Part shown: positions 1-10,715 of the stretch, in pieces
Layout: every line of letters begins with the position of its first letter
How positions within the stretch are numbered: the first letter of the stretch is position 1
Origin: Gnetum montanum
Taxonomy: Eukaryota > Streptophyta > Gnetopsida > Gnetales > Gnetaceae
Assembly: GCA_015680685.1 (NCBI GenBank)
Contig: MNCI01001848.1
Coordinates: 67,200 to 104,963 of the forward strand
DNA length: 37,764 nucleotides
Direction: 5' to 3'
Program-made: the position numbers and the translations under genes
Notes under the pieces: generated by a model
Database searches by the model: none
The model's input: only the letters and a program-made list of their open reading frames with translations
Told to the model about the DNA's origin: nothing

Positions 1-1129
1 TCCCAACTAACCATCTCAACGATGGCCCTGAGATGGCTCATCAACGGTCTATAGTCTTGCATCGGTGGCAGCTGATCTTGGCCTGTGCTGGGCCCTGCTT
101 CCTATTGTTGGCTGAAACCTGTACTTGGAGGTTGACTGGGTCTTGCAAGTTGAGTTGCAGTTGGTCCAGCCATCTGTTCTTCTTCTTCTTCTGGTCCTTG
201 CATCTTGCTAATGATTTTCCTTGGAGTTGGTGACTTTAACAATTCAACATATGAAGCAATCTGAGCTTTTTGGACGACATCATTGGTGTACCCCCAAATA
301 CCAGCATATTAGCAAAGCTTTCTAATAAGACAAGGGAAAGACAATGCCATTTTCCCTATTTTCTGTTCCTTGAACTACCTCAGGATCTCCATTAAATATA
401 GATGTGGTAGGTTAACGTTAACTTTTTCCATTAGCATTGCACATCCTCTAGTTGCATACATTGATATTCTTTTTAAACCCTTCATGGGGAAGAGGTGATA
501 TGTTCCAATTTTGAAGTAAATCCTCTCTTCCATCGTCAACTCACCAAATGTTTTATCTCTGCCATAAGCCCTTTCTAACTAATCCTGTCGCACATCGGGG
601 TCAGAACAGGTGGATAACTGAGCAACTTTGGGCCTTGTATTCAGAAGATTTAATACTTCTGAAATGGCCTACATGGATAAATCAACTGTCACACCACAAA
701 TGTTGACGGTGGTGCCTTGCTCTCTATTGTGCCAGAATTGGTATATGTCTCCCCTAGGTACCAGGCACCGCTTTCAAAGAGGGTAGACCATAAGGGGGAC
801 CCTTTGAGGTGATCCCTAACAGCCTCAGGAACAAACTCTGCAAAAGATTCAAAGTTCAATTCCACAATCACCGTAGCAAATGTGGACTTTTCATGGATGG
901 CCTCAACACAATCTTGGGGCAACGTGAGATGTTGTCCCTGTTCAGGCGTTGCAGCAGCTCCTCCTTCTACTTGCTCGGGCTGTACGGTAGGAGGGTCCTC
1001 TTGATGAATACTGAACAATTGCTCCTCCTGTTCTGTATGTTGTCTGGTAGGATCTTGTCTTCCACCTCTCTGAGATCATTTACTTCCACCTTGAGTAGGA
1101 CCTTCCTGTTGTCCACGTTTTGGGGTCAT
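1..1129 (-). pseudogene. E2 ORF copy A, N-terminal part, frameshifted
   Basis: The start codon is at 1127-1129 (MTPKRGQQEGPTQ). The frame runs through a Gln/Pro-rich leader into the conserved block VELNFESFAEF...VRDHLKG...AWYLGET. A TGA interrupts the leader shortly after GGSK. Near position 745 copy A has two extra bases relative to copy B (gacatatacc against gacgtacc), which throws it out of frame. Homology with copy B continues in another frame to position 1. The protein resembles the uncharacterised gag-like or 'putative plant transposon protein' ORFs found in plant retroelements; that is an impression, not a domain match. No catalytic motif is visible. Confidence 0.5.
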
Positions 1130-2050
1130 TTGCAATCACACAAGGTCAAGCATTAATAAGGTTGTTTGTGAAATTAAGTTATACCTTACTGCTTACCTTA
1201 ATTAATTAATTTGTTTATCTTCATGTGATATTGCCCGAAAGATTGTAATAATGAGTCTTGTGACTTAGGTGGTTTCCAATTTTAGTTTCCCGGTATACCT
1301 AGAAATTAAATGATTTTTTTGGCACAATTATTCTAAGTGTTATAGCTAATTACCCTAGATGATATTCTTTGGACGAAGATAAATTCCAAAAAAGTTAGGT
1401 GCTTTTTAGTAGATGTCCCTACCCCACAACTAAGCTAAACACTCCAAGTCCAAGTAAGTTCAAACGGAATGAAAATCAGAGTACCAGTGAGCGAGTTATG
1501 GACATGAAAGTAAGGGACGCATAATCGCGAGTTGTAGAGAGGAATTTGAAAAACTTCTCCTACGTGAACAGTTGCAAATAATGTTGATTAGCACAGGGGG
1601 TCATGTATATATATTTTCGTCAAAGTTAGGGCACTTAGAGAATGTACCGAATTTTTAATATTTCTTTGAAATTAAACGATGTAAACTAAGGACATTTAAA
1701 CAATTGTTAAAGGGTTCCAGATAATTCAACTAGTTTTGAAGGCACGAAAATTATGATGGTGTGGAATTTATCAATAAGGACCTCAGATGGTAGAGAAAAA
1801 GGCTATGTGATGATTCATACAAACGTTGAATTAGAGGGATAATAATAAGGGAAAGAATATCATGAACAATATGCTGAGGGTAATAAATGGTATGTGTGAG
1901 TTGTGTCATAAGTGAAGATTACAAAAGATTACACAAGTGGGTCCTCCCTAAAGCAGGTTCTTACCTATAATGCCCTTGCATAACCACACTTAAAAGTGTC
2001 CGTGGGCATTAGAAGGGTTAAATGTAATCTGCACTGATTGCACAAAACAC

Positions 2051-2110
2051 ACATGTAAATATCATTGGAATGAGGTAAGAACATGTAAATATCATTGGAA
2101 TGAGGTAAGA
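2051..2110. repeat. Perfect 30-bp tandem duplication
   Basis: A 30-bp unit beginning ACATGTAAATATCATTGG occurs twice head to tail (2051-2080 and 2081-2110). Copy B of the same element has a single version near 11690-11711, so the duplication arose in copy A, close to its terminus. Confidence 0.9.
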
Positions 2111-2123
2111 ATTCTATGTTACA

Positions 2124-3120
2124 CACAAGGAAAAAGTTAATTCCAAATTCTTAGAGAATGCGTGTGCTTTAAGAGCCTTGGATTTGCAGAACACGTTGCA
2201 TGCTCGGCACATGGACCTGCCACCATGTGTTGCTAAATTTGAATTGCTAACATTTCTAGATATTTCTCATCCGTTCGTTCTCAACAAAGAATTGCCATCT
2301 GCCATTTAAAGCTGCTGGAGTATCTTTACGCCGGTAGCATCCATTCTGTACCGACGTGGATTAGAGATCTGAAGCCCCTCACGCATCTTTCAATTCAAAT
2401 TGGGTACGGTTATACTAGGTGTTCAAAAGTGAATAAGCCTATGAAAAATCTGAGGGTGCTTAGGGGCGTTGTTATTACCATAGGGGACAGCAGCCAAGAG
2501 GAGGATGCAGCATCATTATGGCTTTCACCGACATGGACATGCACATGGAGTTCCTTATCGTCACATTTCCCGCAACTGCAGGAACTTCATCTTGAAATTA
2601 GAAGATTCCAGACGGGACAAACTCCGCCACCATGCTTGCATTCGCTGATTTTGTCTAGCAGAGGAGAGGAGGTAAACTGACATTGCCGGAGGAGTGGCCG
2701 CAGTGTTTAGAGAGGCTCCAAAATCTAGCATTGTACAGCATTGAGTTACCAGGCTCCATAGTGCTGCTGAGTTTTCAGAGACTCCAACGTTTGGCTCTGA
2801 GCGGCATCTTTGATATCGTAGCCGAGATTTCCAAACTTCCGGGGCTCACGTATATGTTCTTAACCGATTTGTCTGCGGAGGTTGTTTTGCCGGAGGAGTA
2901 CGGCAGAGCTGCTGCGTTTTCCAAGCTCCGCTGCCTGAGCCCTGAGTTATGCCTTCTTTTGAGGAAACTGCCGAGTATTGAGGATGGAGCCATGCCGTGC
3001 CTCCGCTCACTTAAAGTGAAGCGTTGTACCATCAATGAAGCAGCGCCTGGATGGAAGGAGAAAGTGTGCAGTCTCCACCAATTGCAAGAGATGATAGATG
3101 CTTTTGAAAACCGTACATGA
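2124..3120 (+). pseudogene. NLR resistance-gene LRR fragment, truncated and frameshifted
   Basis: The translation is a series of leucine-rich repeats (KFLENACALRALDLQNT, LLTFLDISHPF, KLLEYLYAGSIHSVPTWI, LQELHLEIRRF, LQRLALSGIF, MPCLRSLKVKRCTIN). It ends ...HQLQEMIDAFENRT and stops at 3118-3120, as C-terminal LRR regions of plant NLR immune receptors do. NB-ARC and the N-terminal domain are absent. The frame is open from 2124, the first base after repeat unit E2, so the 5' part was cut off by that insertion and may lie left of the window. Two single-base losses are inferred: near 2309-2315, creating TAA just after LPSAI, and near 2672-2679, creating TGA just before LTLPEEW. NLRs detect pathogen effectors in the cytosol; this fragment cannot encode one. 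It could instead be another LRR class. Confidence 0.75.
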
Positions 3121-3533
3121 AACGCAGCAGCAAACAGGAGGAACAGCAGCAAGGTCAAGGTAGATCTTATATGTATTTAATCCCATGTTTATTTACTTTG
3201 TAACCTAGACTGCGTTTGTTATGGAACCCCTGTTATCACCTGTATTTAGTTCAGGTTTTTTAACTTATGAATTTGCAGTTGGTGATTCTGTTGCTCTAAA
3301 GCTTGTCCTGTATTGTTGTTGATAAAGGAGATTAAAATCATTCATCTTATACAAAACATGGTTTTTAAAATTTTTTTATAGAATTATACACCTTTAAGAA
3401 CGTGTTCCATTGTAAAAAAACCAAAAATTCAAATCGAGTTGACTCCAAATCTCAAATTCTGTGACTCAATTGTACAAAAACTATGGTTTTGCATTTTTTG
3501 TGCTGTCTTGTCTCTTGTCTCTGTGTTGTGCTG
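3121..3533. other. 3' flank of the NLR fragment, no gene seen
   Basis: AT-rich non-coding sequence following the NLR stop codon. It probably includes the old 3' UTR and downstream flank. No second gene or clear repeat was recognised. Confidence 0.4.
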
Positions 3534-4087
3534 TGTAACGTCTCGTCCCTTTTTAAGGGTGAAAACAATTGTAAACAATGTAATTAACCTTTGAATGAAG
3601 AGGTACCTCGAGTTATGACTATTCATATATTCTTTGGGAAAGGATTTGACCTATGCTATTTAAGATCAAGGTTAGAGGTCGTGTTAGCATAGAGTCGCCA
3701 GCCTAGAGGAGAGTAACAACGGGGAGCCGAATAAAGTGGGACAAGAAGGGGACTTGCCCACCTTTCTAACCAGGTTATAGACTTAACAATGGTGGCAGTG
3801 CCGAATTGCCTCTAAGGCTTAAGTGGCATAGTAAGACAATCCAAAAGGGTGTTCAGTACTCTTTTCCATTAATATAATTTTTTCATTTTTCTTTTCTTAC
3901 TTAATTCTTTAATATCAATTATTTATTTACTAATTAATTCATTATTTAAGTGTTTATAATCTTTCTAACATGTTATCCATCCATGATAAATATAATAAAT
4001 TAGCCATTAGTATTTTTATGATGATGGATAAATATAATAAATTAGCCATTAGTATTTTTATGACATCAGAACGAACGGGATGTCACA
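3534..4087. mobile_element. Probable solo LTR with TGTAAC...GTCACA ends
   Basis: The block opens TGTAACGTCTCGTCCC and closes GAACGGGATGTCACA. The ends are imperfect inverted repeats (TGTRACRTCYCGT) with the TG...CA termini of LTRs. The length, about 554 bp, suits a solo LTR. The 5-bp flanks (TGCTG and GGCAG) do not match, so a target-site duplication is not preserved or the boundaries are off. No internal coding region is attached. Confidence 0.45.
3985..4064. repeat. 42-bp tandem duplication
   Basis: GATAAATATAATAAATTAGC and the following bases occur at 3985 and again at 4027, a period of 42 bp. The second copy is trimmed at its end. It lies inside the putative solo LTR. Confidence 0.85.
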
Positions 4088-6613
4088 GGCAGGGATTGGG
4101 ATATATGTATAGCTGTTGTTATTGAGCTCTCAGAGCAAAGCTATTGTGGACACACAAGGTTGGCTCAAAATTGGACGCACAGCCTTCCGCAGCAAAGATT
4201 TAGAATTTCATGAAGATGTAGGTTCGAGGAATTGAACATGCAGCTCTGGATGTTCAGGACCGGATCTTGATCTATGCGAGGCATTTTATTCAATTAACAA
4301 GGTCCATCATTTTACACTACACCCTGTTACATCATTTTGCATTTTTCCTGAGGGCTCGATTTCAACGTGTAACGCAGAGCGTTTTTTGAAGATTCCCCTG
4401 TTTCCATTTGACATTCCCTATGCATAGAGCAGTTATCTAATATTTCCCTTTTTGTCCGCTATTCAGGGCTAAAATTATTTCCGACACAGAATACCCAAAC
4501 ACAGTACTGTTAGCAGCGTCTTACAGTGCTGCCCTCAGAAACTTAGATGTAAATCCATTATTGGATTTTCCAAAGATCAAGGATGTAAAGGTTGTGGTCT
4601 GAGTACTACTTCCCAACTTGCCGGGGCAGCATTCTTCACATTCCGTACTCGGCTGATGTTAAGATAATGAGCATGGAAATGTCTAAGTCAATTTCATGTT
4701 TTCAAAATTCCATATCCTTCTAGGAATTGCATTTCGACCTATGAATATAAATTATCAATCATATCTTAAAATTCCATGTAATCAATTTCATCTTTTAAAT
4801 ATTCCTTATGCTTTCAAGAGTAGCATTTCAAGTTAACTTTTTACACATGAAGTGCACAAAGCTTAATAAATTTGCGTTAGGCATAGGTGGCATTGTATAT
4901 TTTTAATTTTTTTAGTGTATTTGGTTTTCTTTGTACATAAGCATTTTCGTTATTATGATTGTTGTGTTTGATTTATATTCTTAAGCTTAAGAGGATTACT
5001 ACATCCTATTTTCTATTCTTTAAACTTATATCAATGAATAGAAAAGTATTTTATTCCATAGTTTTATTGGTATTTAATTAAAGTGTCTTCTTTTTCCTAC
5101 TATGCTTAGGTTCTTTGTTAATGAACTTAAGAATGACTATAATTTAACAACTCAATATGCAGCTATAAATGGAAATAGATATGTTAGACTTTTGCTTTAT
5201 GTTAATGATATTGTTTGAATTTTATACTCAAAGGGTTGCAACCAATGTTTACTACTCTTGATAACATTTATAAGAATTTGGTAATTGAAGTTAGATGTAT
5301 AAAAAGCTTATATCATGTTCTATGCCACACTTAATAAACCATACAATTTGCTTACAAGAAATGACCAAGTTACATATCTTCCTCATATCTTAGCATATAA
5401 TACTCCTACAAGTATAGCTTGAGATGTCCAATAGCAACTCTATCATTCTATAATCTAACTAACTATTCATTAAAGTTTAATTCCAATAAACAATGTCAAG
5501 TTATGGACAAGAGCATTTTCGTAAAAGGAATTTTGAAACTACTATGTTCAAAAGATCTAAAAGGGTCTTACTGGACATAGGTAAAAAGTTAGTTTTAGTT
5601 TCATTATAGATGTATTGAATAAGGTTTTGGTCTAACAAATAAATATAAAAAGTAAATAGAAGATATTAAGAAACTTTTTTAAATAAAGAATTCAAAATAA
5701 AAAGATAAACACAATATAACATTATGCTTGTTAAAGTAGAAATTATATTATTAGAAATTAAAGCTATTTGTTAATTTATAGCTGACACTCATAATCTCTA
5801 TGAAATGACATTGGATAGATATTGAGAAAAATAATGTATGCAACATAAGATGAAGGATAGTTTCATAAGGGAGCTTTATGGCTCAATAAATAAAATATTT
5901 AGAATCACACTTTCTATTTTGATCAAAGAAGATTTGCAAAATGGTCAAACAAATGGTACTTTAAAAACCTTGGAAAAATGCAAAAGAAAAAAAAATTATT
6001 TGAATAGTATCAAGGGACGTCTTAATTCAAAAAAAAATTGCTTAATAACTTCTATTTTTTAACATTTAATGTTTAAACATGTAGATGACTTAGAATTCCT
6101 TGTGAAGAATGACTATGTTTGATGTGTTATCAAATTAACATTGAAGATTACCACCACATTTTTCACCATATATTCCATCTGAACACATTAAACATCAGTC
6201 ATTCAAATTTTACCTAAAAGATTACATCATTTTCTTAATGATATTTGCAAAAGTAGTGGCATATGCAATTCCATAGGGTATATGAAGGTAATAAGATTTT
6301 AATCACTTTCAGTAATTGTATATATTTATAGAATATTTTACAACAATTCTCATAAAAGTTTAAAAAACACCTTTGAATTCCCAAGGGTGTTTAGAAGCAT
6401 TATTCTTGTTTCCTACGTTTCTACCCATTGGAATCTTAGGAAGCTTAACAAATTCTTTATGAACTACCCTTTAGCAAATCCTATAATGCTCCAAAGCTTC
6501 CTTAAGTCTAATCACAATTCTTTGCTGAATACCCATGTCTTCTAATAGTTTTTAATTTTTTATAACTTTTTAATAATGAAAAGGAAGTTACAAATAGAAT
6601 CTTAGATAATAAT
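4088..6613. other. AT-rich stretch without a supported gene
   Basis: Only short open frames are present. A weak LINE-like stretch at 5160-5290 is listed separately. The remainder shows no recognisable protein, RNA gene or repeat boundary. Confidence 0.4.
5160..5290 (+). mobile_element. Possible LINE reverse-transcriptase fragment
   Basis: The plus-strand translation contains RLLLYVNDIV, then a stop, then SKGLQPMFTTLDNIYKNL. This resembles the catalytic YADD block of LINE reverse transcriptases followed by the usual GLQ...LD helix. The active-site Ala-Asp has become Val-Asn, a stop follows at once, and no further RT blocks could be followed. The similarity is short, so chance is possible. Confidence 0.3.
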
Positions 6614-6720
6614 AAGGTGTTAGCCTAGTGGTAAGGGTCTCAACCTCATAACCCTAACTCACAAGTCAATTCTACTAGGTAGTATTGAATTATAAATTAG
6701 TAAAAAATTTTGTAGATCTA
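6614..6720 (+). mobile_element. tRNA-derived SINE, copy 1
   Basis: The sequence has an A-box-like TAGCCTAGTGG (6621-6631) and a B-box-like AGTCAATTCTA (6664-6674) at tRNA-like spacing. An AT-rich tail follows that aligns with 16566-16680. The A box keeps the AGTGG core of Pol III promoters. It does not fold as a full tRNA and is read as a decayed SINE head. Confidence 0.5.
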
Positions 6721-6963
6721 AGGGATATCTATGAAAGGAAAGTAAAACTTTTAGTTTTAAATATTTTAAGATAAGTACTATAAGTAGAAAAGACTTTGCT
6801 AAGAGTTATCATCAATATGCCAATCACAATCATAATTAGAACTCAAGGAGATAAAAAACTTTAATAACATAATTAGGACTCTAAAATCCAACAAAGATCT
6901 TTTGACTTTTTCTAATCAAGTTTCTCAATGTTCCTTAGATATATAAAATAAATTTGATTGATT

Positions 6964-6968
6964 ATTTT
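6964..6968. repeat. Target-site duplication ATTTT, left
   Basis: ATTTT directly precedes the TGATGAG terminus of E1 and matches ATTTT directly after its other terminus (15609-15613). Confidence 0.8.
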
Positions 6969-7689
6969 TGATGAGTGGCAAGGTACCCCTACACTCAACC
7001 ATATGAATATGAGCATTTTCACACATGATCTGGTCAAACTTCGTAGACGGACTAGTTGTGGCACCTAGACAATTAGCCTTAGGTCGCAGTTCATTGTCTT
7101 CCCACTTGGACTAGTATTAGCTTTGTCATGTATGGTATAGTCTAGAGTGAGGTGTATGATGGGTTTCTACTCTAATGCTACTCCTGAAGGCAATGGAAAG
7201 TAATGTTTACTAATCTAGGAGAGAAAGGGTAAGAGAATCTAATCTAGCCTAAGTGCAATGAGCATCTATTCCTTGATTATCCGTACACATCTTGGACTTC
7301 ATGCATGACTACCATTGGGATTACCAAGCGTAGATCCTAAGTACGCCACTAGGTTACCAAGTAGTCACACTTAAATGCTCGTAATCAAGTCGTACCATTC
7401 CACATTCTAACGAGAGTTTAAGGGTGAGAGGGATTAATTATGAAATAAGTAAATAACAATTAATTAAATAAATAACAAAGTGACTGTTGCAATGATCAAG
7501 TAATCTCGATCTTTATTTCTGGTCATGTGCGTGTCCAAGTACATCACACTCGAATAAAGGATGTCGTACAATTACATTCACCACACTGCGGGTAGACACT
7601 GGAAAATATTCTAACTTTGGAGGGACAAAACTGCGAGAGTCTAACTACAATCTAACTCTTAAATTGTGAAATGAGGGAGAGCCACCTAT

Positions 7690-7697
7690 TATTTATA
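7690..7697 (-). promoter_or_regulatory. TATA box of the E1 3' LTR
   Basis: TATAAATA on the minus strand, about 65 bp from the U3 end and just downstream of the GATATC palindromes. The same arrangement occurs in the other LTR. Confidence 0.55.
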
Positions 7698-7713
7698 GAA
7701 CTAGCGGTAGGCT

Positions 7714-7737
7714 GCGATATCGCGTATGCGATATCGC
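7714..7737. promoter_or_regulatory. Twin GCGATATCGC palindromes in U3
   Basis: Two perfect 10-bp palindromes (7714-7723 and 7728-7737) lie just upstream of the TATA box in the direction of transcription. Their CpG content stands out from the AT-rich surroundings. A role as a transcription-factor site is inferred from position only. Confidence 0.45.
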
Positions 7738-7762
7738 GGTTGCCCCAAATGACGTCTCATCA

Positions 7763-7776
7763 TACCCCACAACTGA
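7763..7776 (-). other. Possible polypurine tract before the E1 3' LTR
   Basis: The minus strand reads TCAGTTGTGGGGTA immediately before the 3' LTR, where the plus-strand DNA primer is normally made. The purine run is short (GTGGGG), so this is a positional assignment. Confidence 0.35.
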
Positions 7777-7924
7777 ATAAAAACTCATCCTTGAGTTACA
7801 GTGATTACATAGTGGATAGGTATGGAATTATTAGGTGGAAGAATGGGATGATGCTGCAGTGTGGGAAGAAAACAAAATAAAGACACAACACACAGAATAT
7901 GCTATAGCTACAAAAATTTGAAAC

Positions 7925-10715
7925 TCATGTAGTTCCTGGTGGTGGTGGCTCCTCCATTGGTGCCTTCCCTTTGTCTTGTGCTCCAAGCTTTGAGGCTTGA
8001 TGGTGTTGAAGTATGGCCTAGAGCTTCTCCTCTTCAGTTCGAGGGTCTTGTGCCATCCATGCTAATGTTCCAACATTTGACGGAGTCGACACTAGCCACA
8101 GACAGGGTAGTTGCGGGAACATTTGGTTGGCCTTGACATACCAAGCCGCGAACACCCACCGTTCCTCCTCATAGGCTTTGACTTTATCCTTGTATTCATG
8201 AAGATCTGTTAGCCATCGAGCCAAGTCAATTGCAACATCTTTTTATCCCTGGTAGCTGGCTTTCACCACCTCAAGTTTAGAATTTGCAACATCTAGTTTT
8301 TCCAACAGCTTCTTGCATTCTGCAAATTCTGCTTCGTATTTGATGTGGGTAGAAGCTACTTGCTACTCAAGCTCTGACCTCGGGCGCCCTATGGGTAACA
8401 TGGCAAGGTTGGCATATCTCAAGTTTGCCAACTCCATGTACTCTGTCAAGTCCTAAATTTGCAGGTCTCGATTCTTAACTTCCACTTAGTGGGCGAAGGT
8501 ATATGTCTCCAATATGGCCCACCAATCAATGTGTTGAGCACCGATAGTGTTGATTTGGGCCTTGGCCATATGGATCTCCTTTTTAAGGATCTTTTTATAC
8601 ATCCCCACTTGATCACAGAAGTGCTCCTTCATCTTTTCATGTCGTTTAGCCTCATTTTACCATGCGCTTATCTCAATTGTTGACTTCTGACGAATGGCGC
8701 ATACCTCCTCCATCGAGAGGGTTTGATTTTCTCTAGCTAAACAGCTTACATCGCGGTTGACTTGGATGAATTGTTCTCATAATTGAAGACAGTGTTCATC
8801 GAGAACATTCTTTTGCTTTTCCACAGTGGTCAACCAAAGGTTGTCTACAACCAGTTGCGTGTTTTCTTGCTGTAAGGCCTTGAGTGCCTTAAGATGCGCA
8901 TGAGTTTACACCTGTGCTACGGAGGCATCCTAAACAACCTTCTCTCTTTCATCAGCCATCCTTTTATTCTTTGCGATCAACTTGGTTAGTTGCTATGTTC
9001 TAAAATTTTCTAGTTGGTCTACGGGAACAAATTGGAAAAGGGTCCTGCTGTGCTGCTTGTAAGGCCACAAGCTACTCTTGTAGTTTCTACACTTCAGCTT
9101 TAGCATGCTCAGCCCTTACTTCTATTAAGACCAGCTTCCCCATTGTGGAAATGAGGTCTGATTAGATTGCTATAACATCCTAAGGGATGTCGAATAGAGA
9201 TGTCATTACTTTCCCTACTTGAAGTAATCGATCAAGCACATCCTCATGTTTTGCAGGAGTCATTGAGGTTCCGGCCAAAGTTTGAGCATCCCGTTCTCTT
9301 GAGAGATCTGCTGGTGGCACAACAGGTATGTTAAAGGATTCTTTGATGTGGTCAGCGACCACTTCTGCAGCTCCCGTGACATTCTGGTGTTGCATAACCA
9401 CCATGGTGGCCCCTTCACCAGTCTCTAACTGCACCTAGAAAGATGTCGCATTTCCTAAGATCTGTTGTGACAATCTACTTTCCCCTCCTCCTGTGTGAGA
9501 GGATACTTCTCCCCTTATGTTATCTAATGAAACCGTAGGCTAAATGACATTATCAATGATGTAGAAGAGGTTTGCATCATCATGACTTCCCCAACTGACC
9601 ATCTTAGTGATGGCCCTAAGATGGCTCATCGACAATCTATAGTCTTGCAGCAATGGTGGTTGATCCTGGCGTGTGCTAGGCCGTGCTCCTTGTTGTTGGC
9701 TAGGACCCATGGCTGGAGGTTGACTAGGTCCTGCAAGTTGGGTTGCAGTTGGTTCAACCATCTATTCTTCTTCTTGCTCTAGTCCCAGCTCTTCACTAGT
9801 GCTTTTTCTTGGAGCTAGCGCCTTTAGCAATTCGACATATGAAGCAGTTTGGGCTTTTCGGAGGATGTCATTGGTGTACCCTTGAATACCAGCATGTCAG
9901 CAAAGCTTTTTGATGAGATAAGGGAAAGGCAACACCATCTTTCCTGTCTTTCGTTATTCAAACTGCTTCAAGATCTCCGTCAAATATAGATGGGGTAGGT
10001 TAGCGTTAACCTTTCCTATCAACATTGCACATCCTCTAGCCGCATACGTTGATATTATTTTTAGGCCCTTTGTGGGGAAGAGGTTATATGTTCCAATTTT
10101 GAAGTAAACCCTCTCTTTCATCGTCAATTCACCAAATGCTTTATCTCTACCATAAGCCTTCTCCAACCAATCCTTTCACACATCGGGGCCTAAACGGGTG
10201 GATAACCAAGCAACCTTGGACCCTATATTCGAAAGGTTCAACACTTCCAAAATGGCCTGTGTAGAGAAGTCAACTATCACACCACAAATATTAACAGTGG
10301 TGTCTTGCTCCTTATTGTGCCAAAATTGGTACGTCTCTCCTAGGTACCAGGCACTACTTTCAGAGAGGATAGGCCATAAGGGACACCCTTTGAGGTGATC
10401 CCTAACAACCTTAGGAGCGAACTCTGCAAATGATTCAAAGTTCAACTCCACAATCACCACAACGAATGTGGACTTCTCATGGATGACCTAAACACATTCT
10501 TAGAGCAACATGAGCTGTTGTCTTGGTTTAGGTGCTATAGCAGCTTCTACTTCTACCTGCCCGGAACATCTGGTAGGAGGTTCATCTTGATGAATGTTGA
10601 ATGATTACTCCTCTTATTCTGCATGTTGTTCATCAGGACCTTGTCTTCCACCTCTTTGAGATCATTTGCCTCCACCTTGGGTAGGACCTTCCTGTTGTCC
10701 ACGTTTCGGAGCCAT
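7925..10715 (-). pseudogene. E2 ORF copy B, about 930 codons, gag-like protein of unknown function
   Basis: The start codon is at 10713-10715 (MAPKRGQQEGPTQGGG). The same frame holds to about 9180, with several stops. It includes FESFAEFAPKVVRDHLKG, AWYLGETYQFWHN, VIVDFSTQAILEVLNL and KERVYFKIGTYNLFPTKG, followed by a Gln/Pro-rich stretch. One net frameshift falls between 9180 and 8224. The C-terminal third is charged and probably coiled coil (MARWLTDLHEYKDKVKAYEE), ending EEPPPPGTT with TGA at 7925-7927. No zinc knuckle, protease or polymerase motif is visible. It resembles uncharacterised gag-like plant transposon proteins. It could be a structural protein of a non-autonomous element; no function is assigned. 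Confidence 0.5.

Larger units (their letters stand above)
1..2123 (-). mobile_element. Repeat unit E2, copy A (left part outside window)
   Basis: This block aligns by eye along its whole length with 9589-11726 in the same orientation, so the two are copies of one dispersed unit. On the minus strand it reads from a terminus at 2123 (TGTAACATAGAA; the other copy has TGTAGCATAGAA), through about 1 kb of non-coding promoter-like DNA, into an ORF starting at 1129. The shared terminus supports a real element end. The plus-strand NLR reading frame begins at the very next base, 2124, so the unit interrupts that gene. The unit is probably LTR-retrotransposon derived, but no paired LTR or primer site was seen, so the class is uncertain. 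The part beyond position 1 is outside the window. Confidence 0.6.
6969..7762 (-). repeat. E1 3' LTR
   Basis: This is the 794-bp copy on the downstream (minus-strand) side. It aligns throughout with 14813-15608 and begins and ends with the same 7-bp inverted repeat. It holds a minus-strand TATAAATA box and two perfect GCGATATCGC palindromes. Confidence 0.88.

Noticed and set aside
6614-6700. tRNA gene
   Set aside because: Only degenerate A and B boxes are present, without a cloverleaf or anticodon stem, and a second diverged copy exists; a SINE fits better.
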